Assembly: GCF_004769525.1 (NCBI RefSeq)
Contig: NZ_RQFT01000010.1
Coordinates: forward strand, 186,001 to 250,000
DNA: 64,000 nt
Source of the DNA: Leptospira bouyouniensis
GTDB lineage: Bacteria; Spirochaetota; Leptospiria; Leptospirales; Leptospiraceae
Direction of reading: 5' to 3'
Under the pieces are notes generated by a model. The model saw nothing but the letters and a program-made list of their open reading frames with translations, was not told where the DNA came from and did not search any database. The position numbers and the translations under genes were made by a program. The stretch's first letter is position 1, and each line of letters starts with the position of its first letter. Shown piece after piece: positions 27,023 to 36,807 of the stretch.

Positions 27023-28018
27023 ATGAAAAACCGCTTTTTTCGCTTCTTCCCAATAATTTTATTATTCGGGTTTATCCTTCTTGGTTTGTCTCGGCAAACC
27101 CACATTTTGGCTGAACCTATACCCTCTAAATTATCTTCTACCAATTATCCAATCATTCGTCAGTTTGGTGATTCGATAACTTTTGGTTACGGATTTGTTC
27201 AGTGTTATGGGATTCCAGGCATCTGTATGAACTACGGTAATAATGGTCAAAACTCATGTTCTCCCTGTGCTGTACAACTTTGGGGAGGTGGATACCGCAA
27301 TTGGATGACAGTGATTGCCTTACAACCTGCTAATCAGTTTGTTTTTGGAACAGTTGGTTATCAATGTGGTGGATCAAATGCAAGTCAATGGAGTACGAAT
27401 TCCATGTCACATGATGGTTATCCAGGGTTTCGAACAGATCAATTAGTACCAATAGCCTCCTTACCGAGTATAGCTGACATCACTTTAGTACATGCAGGAA
27501 CAAACGATTTTATTCAAGGAAAGTCTGTTGACAGGGCAACAGTTGGCTTGACATACATAATACAAAACTTAATAACACAAAATCCTTCTACAACTATTTA
27601 CGTGGCTCAAATTATACGTTACATGAAACCGGCTTCCACATGCACTTCCTGTAAAGATTATTCCGTTTTGAATCCAATCGTTGAACAATATAACCAATGG
27701 ATTTCGAACCAATTGACAAAAACAATAAATGGTTTTCCAAATCAAATTGTGATTGTTGATATGTATGATGCACTTACGTCTTCATCAGATTATTCATTTG
27801 ATGGTGTCCATCCAAGTTCCGCTGGTTATCAAAAAATGGCTTGTTCCTGGGTTCGTGCCATTAAGAAAATGCCTTCTATGCCAGGTAACCCTTGTTCCGA
27901 TCTTACCTTGGGAGAAACGAAAGGTTTATCCACTCCATTAAATTCAGATGTGGAAAAGTCATTACCTCAACCAGAACAAATCCAACAAATCATGCAAGGA
28001 AAGTACAAAGGATTGTAA
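27023..28018 (+). CDS. Secreted SGNH/GDSL-family hydrolase, cysteine-rich
   Basis: I start at ATG 27023, preceded by GGAGAAACA; it yields a signal peptide (FFRFFPIILLFGFILLGLS). The ~331-residue protein carries the SGNH blocks: block I RQFGDSITFGYG (Ser near 51), block III AGTNDF (Asn near 161) and block V DGVHPSSAGY (Asp near 260, His near 263). The family includes esterases, lipases and carbohydrate deacetylases. The mature part has nine cysteines, several paired in short loops (SCSPC, TCTSC), suggesting disulphides outside the cytosol. It stands alone, flanked by an AT-rich gap and a bidirectional terminator. The substrate is unknown. Confidence 0.88.
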   Translation: MKNRFFRFFPIILLFGFILLGLSRQTHILAEPIPSKLSSTNYPIIRQFGDSITFGYGFVQCYGIPGICMNYGNNGQNSCSPCAVQLWGGGYRNWMTVIALQPANQFVFGTVGYQCGGSNASQWSTNSMSHDGYPGFRTDQLVPIASLPSIADITLVHAGTNDFIQGKSVDRATVGLTYIIQNLITQNPSTTIYVAQIIRYMKPASTCTSCKDYSVLNPIVEQYNQWISNQLTKTINGFPNQIVIVDMYDALTSSSDYSFDGVHPSSAGYQKMACSWVRAIKKMPSMPGNPCSDLTLGETKGLSTPLNSDVEKSLPQPEQIQQIMQGKYKGL

Positions 28019-28053
28019 TCTAATCGATTTCCATCGATTTGATTTTTATACAA

Positions 28054-28087
28054 AAAAAGCCTAAGCAGAATCCCACTTAGGCTTTTT
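28054..28087. terminator. Bidirectional terminator between the SGNH gene and groL
   Basis: AAAAAGCCTAAG (28054-28065) and CTTAGGCTTTTT (28076-28087) form a perfect 12-bp stem with a ten-base loop. A-tract and T-tract on either side let it terminate both converging transcripts. Confidence 0.88.
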
Positions 28088-28126
28088 AAATGAACAGATT
28101 GTTCAGAAGAGAATAGGGAAAATGAT

Positions 28127-29788
<1,662 letters not shown>

Positions 29789-29797
29789 TTATTATGA

Positions 29798-30088
29798 TTA
29801 GTTTGAAACAACACCGAGGATGTCGCTTTCGCGGATGATGAGTAATTCTTTTCCACCTTGTTTGATTTCTGTTCCAGAATACTTTCCGTACAGAACTGTA
29901 TCCCCAACCTTTACTTCTAAAGGAACGAGTTTACCGTCTTCATAACGGCCTTGTCCCACAGCGATGACTTTGCCTTCTTGTGGTTTTTCTTTGGCAGTGT
30001 CTGGTACGATGATGGATCCGATTTTTTCTTCTGACTCATTCTTTGGCTCTACGACTACTCGGTCGCCTAAAGGTTTGATTGATGCCAT
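29798..30088 (-). CDS. groS: Co-chaperonin GroES
   Basis: A 96-residue subunit of the heptameric lid of GroEL. It starts [19 protein letters not shown], contains the mobile-loop region that binds GroEL ([18 protein letters not shown]), [15 protein letters not shown] and [17 protein letters not shown], and ends [12 protein letters not shown], all family signatures. The length is normal. It is first in the groS-groL operon. Two inverted-repeat operators lie between it and the HerA-like gene, upstream on the same strand. Confidence 0.98.
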   Translation of the reverse strand: MASIKPLGDRVVVEPKNESEEKIGSIIVPDTAKEKPQEGKVIAVGQGRYEDGKLVPLEVKVGDTVLYGKYSGTEIKQGGKELLIIRESDILGVVSN

Positions 30089-30127
30089 GAGTAACTCCTT
30101 GTATGCAATCTAATGGTGATTCCGAAT

Positions 30128-30154
30128 TTAGCACCATTTCAAAAAGAGTGCTAA
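30128..30154 (-). promoter_or_regulatory. CIRCE-like operator, proximal to groS
   Basis: TTAGCACCA-N9-GAGTGCTAA matches the CIRCE consensus TTAGCACTC-N9-GAGTGCTAA except for two bases in the left half. It lies 40 bases before the groS start. CIRCE is bound by the repressor HrcA, which releases it under heat stress; hrcA is not in this window. Confidence 0.9.
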
Positions 30155-30184
30155 ACTCAGGTACCATAGAATGTTTGTAGGAGG

Positions 30185-30191
30185 AATTGGT
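30185..30191 (-). promoter_or_regulatory. Possible -35 element of groS between the two CIRCE-like sites
   Basis: On the minus strand TTGACC lies immediately downstream of the distal repeat. A TATGGT-like -10 follows about 20 bases later and a weaker TTCTAT about 17 later. Spacing is imperfect, so the assignment is weak. If right, RNA polymerase would bind between the two operators. Confidence 0.35.
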
Positions 30192-30218
30192 CAAGCACTT
30201 TCAAGCGAAGAGTGCTAA
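30192..30218 (-). promoter_or_regulatory. Second, weaker CIRCE-like operator
   Basis: CAAGCACTT-N9-GAGTGCTAA (30192-30218) has a perfect right half and six of nine bases of the left half of the CIRCE consensus, with the exact nine-base spacer. It lies 64 bases from the proximal site and just past the stop of the upstream HerA-like gene. Confidence 0.7.
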
Positions 30219-30225
30219 AAAAGAG

Positions 30226-31809
30226 TTAGAACCCAAATAACCCTGTTTTTTTCCTGCGAGAACCTCGTTTTGGTGTCACTCCGAGCATTCCGAGTAGGCC
30301 GCGAGTGACTTCCTTTGCCACTGTCCTTCCCACTTCTCTCGCAAGAGGATTTTTCGAGAGAGTTTCCACAAAACTGGGGTCTTCTTTTTCCTTGGCACGT
30401 TTGGATTTGGGTTTTTTTGATCCCGATTCCTCTTCTGCCGATTCTGTTTCTTCCGCAATGGTTTCCATTTTTTTGGAAAGCATTTCGTGTGCACTCTCCC
30501 GATCGAGAGTGGTTTCATATTTTTTCACAAGGTCCGATTTTCCAATCGAAGTTTGGAGTTCCTTTTCGGTTAAAGTTCCCATACGCGATTTTGGTGGTGA
30601 GAGAAGGGTGTGGACAAGGGGAGTGGGAGAACCTTTTGTGCTTAGTGCCGTAATAAACGCTTCCCCAATCCCAAGTTCTGTGATCACTTCCTTGGTATCG
30701 TAAAACTCCGTTTCTGGATAATTTTCGGAAGCAGTTTTGATCGCCTTGCGGTCATTTGCTGTGAAGGCACGGAGAGCATGTTGTACTTTCAAACCAAGTT
30801 GTCCAAGAATTTCCTTCGGCAAATCAGTGGGTGATTGGGTACAAAAGATAATGCCAACCCCTTTTGAACGAATGAGGCGCACCATGGTTTCCAGTTGTTT
30901 TAATAAATCATTGGAGGCTTCATCAAATACTAAATGTGCCTCATCAATGAAGAGAACTAGTTTTGGTTTTTCCAAATCACCTTCTTCTGGAAAATTTGCA
31001 TAAATTTCTGTCAGAAGAGACAACATAAACGTAGAAAAAAGACGTGGTTTGGTTTGGATGTCAGTGAGTCGGACGATGGAAATTTTTCCTTTTTTGGATT
31101 CAATTTGGAGGAGATCATTCACATCAAAAGAAGGTTCGCCAAAAAAATCCTCCCCTCCTTGGCTCTCAAGATCCATTAACTTTCGTAAGATGATGGAAAC
31201 ACTTTGAGAGGAAACCGTGCCATATTCTTTTTCGAGTTCTTCTTTGCCTTCGTCATTGATGTATTGGAGTGCTTTTTTGAAATCCTTAAGATCCAGGATA
31301 GGTAAACCTAAATCATCACAGTACTTAAAGACAAGGGAAACAACACTGGCTTGTGTTTCATTGAGTTCCAATATCCGAGAGAGTAAAATGGGTCCAAATT
31401 CTGCAAAAGTTGCGCGTAATTTGACCCCAGGTTCTTTGGAGATGGATAAAAATTCAACGGGGTAGGATGTTGGTGTCCAGTCTCCCCCTAGGATCTGATT
31501 TCGTTCTTTTACTTTATCGTTTTCTTCTCCTTCTGCCGCAAGGCCGGAAAGATCACCTTTAATGTCCATGAGGACAACCGGAACTCCTGCTTCGGAAAGG
31601 GATTCTGTTAGGAGTTGTAAGGTTTTTGTTTTCCCTGTTCCTGTGGCGCCCGCAATGAGACCGTGCCTGTTCAAAGTAGAAAGCGGGATTTGCACTTTGG
31701 CTTCAGGGAAAGTATCCCCATCAAATTTTCCACAACCAAGAAATAATGACCCGTCACTTGGGTATCCTTCCTTAGTTTTTTGAATAAATGCATCGGATTG
31801 TTTGGCCAT
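30226..31809 (-). CDS. HerA/FtsK-like P-loop ATPase (DUF853 type)
   Basis: A 527-residue ATPase. Seen: Walker A GATGTGKTKTLQLL (~residues 53-66) preceded by LSTLNRHGLIA, Walker B LVLFIDEAHLVFD, sensor-like GIIFCTQSPTDLP and an arginine-containing RAFTANDRKAIK, the layout of the YjgR/DUF853 branch of the HerA-FtsK superfamily. The C-terminal ~100 residues are charged and low in complexity (EESGSKKPKSKRAKEKE) and end in a basic GSRRKKTG tail. DNA pumping is inferred from distant relatives; no experimental role is known to me for this branch. Its own start faces the hybrid kinase gene across ~160 bases, and its stop lies only eight bases before the distal CIRCE. Confidence 0.9.
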   Translation of the reverse strand: MAKQSDAFIQKTKEGYPSDGSLFLGCGKFDGDTFPEAKVQIPLSTLNRHGLIAGATGTGKTKTLQLLTESLSEAGVPVVLMDIKGDLSGLAAEGEENDKVKERNQILGGDWTPTSYPVEFLSISKEPGVKLRATFAEFGPILLSRILELNETQASVVSLVFKYCDDLGLPILDLKDFKKALQYINDEGKEELEKEYGTVSSQSVSIILRKLMDLESQGGEDFFGEPSFDVNDLLQIESKKGKISIVRLTDIQTKPRLFSTFMLSLLTEIYANFPEEGDLEKPKLVLFIDEAHLVFDEASNDLLKQLETMVRLIRSKGVGIIFCTQSPTDLPKEILGQLGLKVQHALRAFTANDRKAIKTASENYPETEFYDTKEVITELGIGEAFITALSTKGSPTPLVHTLLSPPKSRMGTLTEKELQTSIGKSDLVKKYETTLDRESAHEMLSKKMETIAEETESAEEESGSKKPKSKRAKEKEDPSFVETLSKNPLAREVGRTVAKEVTRGLLGMLGVTPKRGSRRKKTGLFGF

Positions 31810-31860
31810 TGGTTCCCTCGAGAATCCACAAGTTCGCTTCGTTTCCCAACCAAGTCAATG

Positions 31861-31878
31861 TTTTCTATACATAGAAAA
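31861..31878. promoter_or_regulatory. 8-bp palindrome between divergent genes, operator-like
   Basis: TTTTCTAT (31861-31868) and ATAGAAAA (31871-31878) are perfect inverted repeats around AC. The site lies in the region between the HerA-like gene and the hybrid kinase gene, 52 bases from the HerA-like start. The size and symmetry fit a dimeric repressor site, but the binding protein is unknown. Confidence 0.4.
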
Positions 31879-31910
31879 TGCCAGAGCTCAAATGAGTGCC
31901 CTAGCGAGTT

Positions 31911-31940
31911 TTGACACAAATTTCTCGTAGAACTCCTAAT
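31911..31940 (+). promoter_or_regulatory. Candidate promoter of the hybrid kinase gene
   Basis: TTGACA (31911-31916), an 18-base spacer, then CCTAAT (31935-31940) resemble the -35 and -10 of a housekeeping promoter. The kinase ATG is 34 bases further. The -35 is perfect and the -10 matches four of six. Confidence 0.5.
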
Positions 31941-31973
31941 AAGATTTGAGTTTTTCCAAAATCTTTTTAAGCT

Positions 31974-34385
31974 ATGGATGTGGAACGGATTCGCACATCG
32001 AAAGCATTTTTTACCTTCATCTTTTTTTCCTTTTTATTTGTTTTTGCCAACTGTAACCGAGGGATCCCTTCACTTGGACCGGCAAAAACCATCGAAAATG
32101 GTGTATTGGATCTAACCGAAGAAGATCCAAAAACTTTGGATCCATTCCCATTAGCAGGAGAATGGCATGCATTCCCTGGTGAACTTCCAGAAACCGAAGC
32201 TGAATTCAAAACTCTCAATGAAAAAACACCAATCCCACTTTCTGTCCCTGCCTACTGGGTAAACCAAAACCTTCCTGCCCACGGTTATGTGACCTACCGC
32301 TTACAACTAAAAGTAAAGGAACCAATGAATTTGATGGTGTATTTACGGGAAGCATCATCAGCGTACAGATTGTACTACTATAACCCAGAACGTGGTTTGA
32401 TACTTTTAGGTTCCTCTGGTAAAGTTGCGAAATCCAAAGAAGAATCCATTGGTTATTACTTAGAAACAGGACGTTCTTTTCGAGCGACAAATGAAACTGT
32501 CATTTACTTACAGATATCAAATTATTTATACTCACGCGGTGGCCCTTATTATTCGCCTGTTCTTGGTGAAGTAGGAAAAACCATTCTTTATCTGCGTTTT
32601 AAAGAACGAAAAAAGTCCTTTTTCTTTGGGGCTTTTCTTGTCCTTGCAGTCTCCCATTTGTTTTTGTACATCCATCGAAGAAGAGACAAATCTCCCTTAT
32701 GGTTTGCCTTACTTTGTTTTTCATGGCTTGTTCGTATTTTATTATTCGAAAGGGTTTCAAGGGACTGGTTCATCGGAAGTGACTTCCTTGAAATGTTGCA
32801 GATTCGATTAGAATATTTATCCTTTTGTGGGATCCAACTCTTTAGCCTTCTATTTTTTTTCCATGTCCAACCCCATTTGGTTCCAAACAAATTCAAACGT
32901 TATTTTTTTGTCCCCATTGCCTTACAGATCCTCATAATCCTGACAACACCGTACGCTGTGTACACAAAATTACTTGTGTTTAGCCAAGCTTACATGGTTG
33001 TGATTTTGATTCTTGCATTGATTGCATCAGTTCGGTCTACTTTTCAGAGAGAATCACGTTATGTGGGAGCATTCCTGACATTTGGAACTTTGGTGATTTT
33101 ATCTGCTACCATTTATGATTCGGTTGTGTTTTTCAAACGATGGGACTTACCACTCATCACAGACCTTGGGTTTGCCATATTTTGTATGAGTCTAGCCATT
33201 GTGATTTCCAAACAAAATGCACATACTTGGGAAACGGCGGAATACCTATCCTTAAATTTACGCAAAGAAGTCGAATGGAAAACCTTAGAGTTAAAAAAAG
33301 AAAAAGAAAAAGCGGAAAAAACAGGGGAATTAAAGGATAAATTTATATCCATTGTTTCTCACGACATCCGATCTCCTCTTTTTGGAATTTCTTCGGTTGT
33401 CAATTTACTCACGGAATCACCTCCCTCTCTTTCTCCAGAGAGAGCCAAGCAAGTACTAGGTGAAGCATCCACAGGGCTCAAAAACATTTTGAGTATGGTG
33501 GAAGAACTCATTAAATACTCTCGATTTCAAAATGCTGCCGTGTTCCCTGATTACCAACTCTTTGACTTTCGCCAAATTACAGACCAACTCATCGAACGTG
33601 TCCAAGAAATGGCAAAACCAAAAAACATCACTGTCATCACACAAATGGATGAATCTTCGATTGGGATTGGTGACCCAAACCTCATTGAACATTTGATATG
33701 GAACCTACTCACAAATGCAGTTAAGTTTACGAAAGAATCTGGAACTGTAGAGGTTTCATTAACTGAATCCAATAAACATTGGAGTTTGAAAGTGACAGAC
33801 ACAGGGATCGGGATGCCAAAATACTGGACCGAACATGTGTTAGAAGAAGGATTTCTCTTTGTACGAAAAGGGACAGCCGATGAAATGGGAGCAGGGGTTG
33901 GTTTAGCCTTTTGTCGGGAGGTTGCTGAACGTCATGGCGCACAGTTAGTTGTTGCATCAGAAGAAGAAAAAGGTACATCTGTTGAACTCCTGCTACCTAA
34001 TTTTGAAAAAATTGTTCTGATTTTAGATGACAACCCAGGTTACCGCAAACAAATCCGAAAGGTATTAAAAGACCTACCTTGTATTTTATGGGAAGAAGAA
34101 TACCCGGATCATGCTTTGTATTCCGTATCTAGATTAAAACCTGACCTCATCATTGTGGACTTTTCAATGCCTGACAAAACGGGAATCGATTTTTTGCGTG
34201 ATTTGTATGCCAATGCTGAAATGGAAGAAATTCGATCCTTACTGGTTTCAAGTTCCCATACGGATCCAAACACTGGATATAAATTAGAAACAGAAGTGAT
34301 TGAACTTGGAGGAGATGCTTTTTTAACCAAAACATCTCCTGACGAAAAGATGGTCGAGATTGTCAGACGACTCCTCGACCTCTGA
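31974..34385 (+). CDS. Hybrid sensor histidine kinase with 7TMR-DISM domains and receiver
   Basis: An 803-residue membrane sensor kinase. After a signal peptide with a possible lipobox (VFANCNRG), residues ~35-200 form an extracellular DISM-type beta domain. Residues ~205-405 contain about seven membrane segments. A coiled helix leads to the phospho-acceptor H-box SIVSHDIRSPLFG (His463), then N-box LIWNLLTNAVKFTKESG, and G-boxes (DTGIGMP, GAGVGLAFCREVA). A C-terminal receiver has Asp in LILDDNPGY and phospho-Asp729 in IVDFSMPDKTG. Phosphate would pass from His to the receiver and then to another protein. The convergent LuxR-type regulator, four bases away, is a candidate partner only by position. 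The ligand is unknown. Confidence 0.93.
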   Translation: MDVERIRTSKAFFTFIFFSFLFVFANCNRGIPSLGPAKTIENGVLDLTEEDPKTLDPFPLAGEWHAFPGELPETEAEFKTLNEKTPIPLSVPAYWVNQNLPAHGYVTYRLQLKVKEPMNLMVYLREASSAYRLYYYNPERGLILLGSSGKVAKSKEESIGYYLETGRSFRATNETVIYLQISNYLYSRGGPYYSPVLGEVGKTILYLRFKERKKSFFFGAFLVLAVSHLFLYIHRRRDKSPLWFALLCFSWLVRILLFERVSRDWFIGSDFLEMLQIRLEYLSFCGIQLFSLLFFFHVQPHLVPNKFKRYFFVPIALQILIILTTPYAVYTKLLVFSQAYMVVILILALIASVRSTFQRESRYVGAFLTFGTLVILSATIYDSVVFFKRWDLPLITDLGFAIFCMSLAIVISKQNAHTWETAEYLSLNLRKEVEWKTLELKKEKEKAEKTGELKDKFISIVSHDIRSPLFGISSVVNLLTESPPSLSPERAKQVLGEASTGLKNILSMVEELIKYSRFQNAAVFPDYQLFDFRQITDQLIERVQEMAKPKNITVITQMDESSIGIGDPNLIEHLIWNLLTNAVKFTKESGTVEVSLTESNKHWSLKVTDTGIGMPKYWTEHVLEEGFLFVRKGTADEMGAGVGLAFCREVAERHGAQLVVASEEEKGTSVELLLPNFEKIVLILDDNPGYRKQIRKVLKDLPCILWEEEYPDHALYSVSRLKPDLIIVDFSMPDKTGIDFLRDLYANAEMEEIRSLLVSSSHTDPNTGYKLETEVIELGGDAFLTKTSPDEKMVEIVRRLLDL

Positions 34386-34389
34386 CCGT

Positions 34390-35010
34390 TTAAATTAACA
34401 TTTGTTCTTTGGCACGACCAATGAGTTCGGCAACAGTTTTGGCATTGAACCTATCTTTTAGGCGACCTACATGGTATTCTACCGTACGTTTGGAAAGTCC
34501 AATTTCCGTTCCAATCTCTTGGTAGGTTTTCCCATGGCCAAGGAGGGTGAGGATTTGTTTTTCCTTTTTGTTGGCCACTTTCCCATCTTGGGGTTTGCGA
34601 TTAAAACTGAGTTTTAGGTTTTTCGAATATACCGTTTTGCCAGCTGCAATTTCATTTAGGTTTTTGGTAAGGCTACTCAAATCATCACTTTTCAAAAGAT
34701 AACCGTCCACACCGGCTTCAATGGCGGAATGTACAATGGGTTGTTCGTCAAGCATGGTAAGAGTCACCACTTTCAATTGTGGATGGTCTTTTTTCCAATC
34801 CTTCACCATATTGAGGACGTTTTCCCCTGGGATACGAAGGTCGAGGAGGACAAAATCAGGTTTTGTTTCGAGGAGGAGGTTTGAGATTTGAGAGGAATGT
34901 TCTGCTTCCCCAACCACTTCAAAATCATTCGAAGCATTCACCACATGTTTCACGCCGACACGAGTCACAGCATGGTCTTCTACGAGTAATACCTTCTTTT
35001 TCGGTGTCAT
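34390..35010 (-). CDS. NarL/FixJ-type response regulator
   Basis: A 206-residue DNA-binding regulator. The N-terminal receiver has VLLVEDHAVTRVG (acidic pair), phospho-Asp in FVLLDLRIPGE (~residue 57), the Thr in VVTLTML and the Lys in YLLKSDDLSS. The C-terminal LuxR-type helix-turn-helix is in KTYQEIGTEIGLSKRTVEYH (~160-180). Phosphorylation would permit dimer binding to target promoters. It lies convergent to the hybrid kinase gene with only four bases between, suggesting a signalling pair though on opposite strands. The kinase and target genes are not proven by this sequence. Confidence 0.93.
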   Translation of the reverse strand: MTPKKKVLLVEDHAVTRVGVKHVVNASNDFEVVGEAEHSSQISNLLLETKPDFVLLDLRIPGENVLNMVKDWKKDHPQLKVVTLTMLDEQPIVHSAIEAGVDGYLLKSDDLSSLTKNLNEIAAGKTVYSKNLKLSFNRKPQDGKVANKKEKQILTLLGHGKTYQEIGTEIGLSKRTVEYHVGRLKDRFNAKTVAELIGRAKEQMLI

Positions 35011-35201
35011 AAATTTCCCTTTTTTTCGAATCTAGGAAGTATTTTTTCTCCTAGCGTTTCCCCCTAGTAGACGAGGAGAACTGCAAATATTAGTACTATT
35101 CCGTTTCATTTGTCCAGAAAAAATCATGGGTCATTCTACTTAATTTTCTCTTGCAAAATCAGAAAGTTTCCCCCATGTTCAGAAAGATCCTAGGAGAATG
35201 A

Positions 35202-35672
35202 ATGAATACTAAAGTAGAGAGTCTCAAAAAAATATATCTCTTCCAAAAGTTAAACCAAGATGAACTATTACATATAGCTGAAAAGATACGGGAAGTCCAC
35301 CTACCTCCTAGAAATGTTTTGTACGACATAGGTGAAGATGCTGAATCTATGTACATTGTGAAGTATGGAACCTTACAAATTTCCACGTCCACAAGCCACG
35401 GTGACGACGTGAACCTGATCACCCTCGGAGAAGGGGATCATTTTGGGGAATTGCCTTTTTTTGATGATGAAAAACGTTCTGCGAAAGTGGAAGCGAAGGA
35501 AAATTCTGAATTATACGAACTACGTTATGCGGATTTGCATGATATGTTCTCCAAAAACAAAGAAATGGAGCTTAAATTTTACAAAGAAGTGACCCATTAT
35601 TACATCCGCCGTTTGCGAAAGTTAACACATGACTTAGCATATGCTAGGGAACTGCGAAAACGTTTTGCATAA
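35202..35672 (+). CDS. Cyclic-nucleotide-binding-domain protein
   Basis: A 156-residue single-domain protein of the CRP/CNBD fold. The start of the fold is VESLKKIYLFQKLNQDELL, followed by the beta roll with MYIVKYGTLQIS and the phosphate-binding cassette FGELPFFDDEKRSAKVEA (~residues 86-103). It lacks a helix-turn-helix after the C-helix, so it is not a CRP-type transcription factor. The cassette has Gly-Glu and an Arg/Lys position compatible with ligand binding, but which nucleotide binds, if any, cannot be told. It is probably a regulatory subunit or adaptor. Single-gene unit. Confidence 0.88.
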   Translation: MNTKVESLKKIYLFQKLNQDELLHIAEKIREVHLPPRNVLYDIGEDAESMYIVKYGTLQISTSTSHGDDVNLITLGEGDHFGELPFFDDEKRSAKVEAKENSELYELRYADLHDMFSKNKEMELKFYKEVTHYYIRRLRKLTHDLAYARELRKRFA

Positions 35673-35768
35673 ACCTCGTTTAAGAGACAAAATTTTACTA
35701 AATTAGTAATTTTTATCGCGCGCATTCGAAAAAACCTTTTCCATTCCTCAGTTTCTTCCTATTACAGC

Positions 35769-35795
35769 TAAGGAATGGGTTTCGGAATCCGATAC
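35769..35795 (+). promoter_or_regulatory. Candidate sigma-28 (FliA) promoter of the PUR-flaA2-flaA1 operon
   Basis: TAAG (35769-35772), 15 bases, TCCGATAC (35788-35795). The flagellar consensus is TAAA-N15-GCCGATAA; the -35 matches three of four and the -10 six of eight with exact spacing. It lies 28 bases before the PUR gene. Confidence 0.55.
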
Positions 35796-35823
35796 TATTA
35801 CCGTAGGCAGGGAGAAGGAATGC

Positions 35824-36063
35824 ATGGTGGACCCCGAAATCCTAACCGAGAAGATCGTAACACAAAATAAGACTTTCTTGGTGGATTTGAAGAAAAACCA
35901 GGCTGGATTTTACCTGAAAGTATCGGAATGGTCGAATAGCAAAAAATCCTCGATCTTTCTTCCGGCGGAAGGAATCGATCGAATGATCGAAATCTTGCAT
36001 CAATTTAAAAGCCGGATAGCCGATAATGAGAATACGAAAGATCCGGAGTTAGGAGCCTTTTAG
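35824..36063 (+). CDS. PUR-domain nucleic-acid-binding protein
   Basis: A 79-residue protein that forms one PUR repeat: strands KTFLVDLKKNQAGFYLKVSE and SSIFLPAEGID followed by a helix RMIEILHQFKS, the beta-beta-beta-beta-alpha order of PUR-alpha-like proteins. Spirochaete members such as Borrelia BpuR bind single-stranded DNA and RNA as dimers and regulate gene expression. ATG 35824 is used; an ATG at 35820 is out of frame. It is eleven bases before flaA2 and probably co-transcribed with both FlaA genes, so it could regulate flagellar-sheath expression at the RNA level, a link I infer from the operon only. Confidence 0.82.
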   Translation: MVDPEILTEKIVTQNKTFLVDLKKNQAGFYLKVSEWSNSKKSSIFLPAEGIDRMIEILHQFKSRIADNENTKDPELGAF

Positions 36064-36074
36064 GAGTGAGTTTC

Positions 36075-36791
36075 ATGGGGAAATTAGGAATGACCAAACT
36101 GTTGTTAGGCCTCTTCCTTTCAATAGGAATGTTGTACGCACAGGCAGATACTGGCGGACAAAATACAGCTAACACTGCAAATGATGAGGATAGCCCTCTT
36201 AGAAAAATCGTTTTAGATGATTTTGAAGAGGCTGAAGATTGGAGAGTGAAAGCAACTACTCCACTTGGTGAGACAAGAACTTTAAAACTTGTCCAACGAG
36301 GTCTCATCAAAGATGTATTCGATGAAAAAACCGTACCAGAAGATGGCGGAGACAAAATCGAAAAGAACCATATTTTAGGAGTCAAAACACATTTTGCTGC
36401 TAAAGGTTTGGATCGTGTGGAACTTTACCCTCCGCATGAATACATCATCAAAGGAAAAGTAAGACAAATTTCTGTATGGGTTCTTGGAAGAAAATACAGA
36501 CATACCTTATTTGCAAAATTCAGAGATTATAAAGACGTAACACATAATATCCGTTTGGGTCGTTTGGATTTTTTTGGATGGAGAAAGTTAACCGCAACGG
36601 TTCCTGGTTTCATCCCACAAAGTTCAAGATTTGCACTTTTGGATAAAAACCTTCACTTTGTATCCCTTTTCGTGACATCTGATGTTCATGAAGTTGCAGG
36701 GGACTTCTACTTTTACGTAGATGACTTACAAGTGAGAACAGATAGATCCGAAGCGAAATACCCTGGTTCTGAAATTAAGGACAATTGGTAA
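36075..36791 (+). CDS. flaA2: Flagellar sheath protein FlaA2
   Basis: A 238-residue periplasmic-flagellum sheath protein. I choose ATG 36075, eight bases after AGGAG, over the in-frame GTG at 36066. A signal peptide ([19 protein letters not shown]) is cut after ~26. The core has the paralogue motif [18 protein letters not shown] and [16 protein letters not shown], shared with FlaA1 downstream ([18 protein letters not shown]). FlaA proteins coat the FlaB core of spirochaete flagella and shape motility and cell helix. The C-terminus has VDDLQVRTD. The order PUR protein, FlaA2, FlaA1 forms one operon. The A2/A1 naming rests on size and order. Confidence 0.9.
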   Translation: MGKLGMTKLLLGLFLSIGMLYAQADTGGQNTANTANDEDSPLRKIVLDDFEEAEDWRVKATTPLGETRTLKLVQRGLIKDVFDEKTVPEDGGDKIEKNHILGVKTHFAAKGLDRVELYPPHEYIIKGKVRQISVWVLGRKYRHTLFAKFRDYKDVTHNIRLGRLDFFGWRKLTATVPGFIPQSSRFALLDKNLHFVSLFVTSDVHEVAGDFYFYVDDLQVRTDRSEAKYPGSEIKDNW

Positions 36792-36807
36792 GCGGGAGAA
36801 AGGAACA

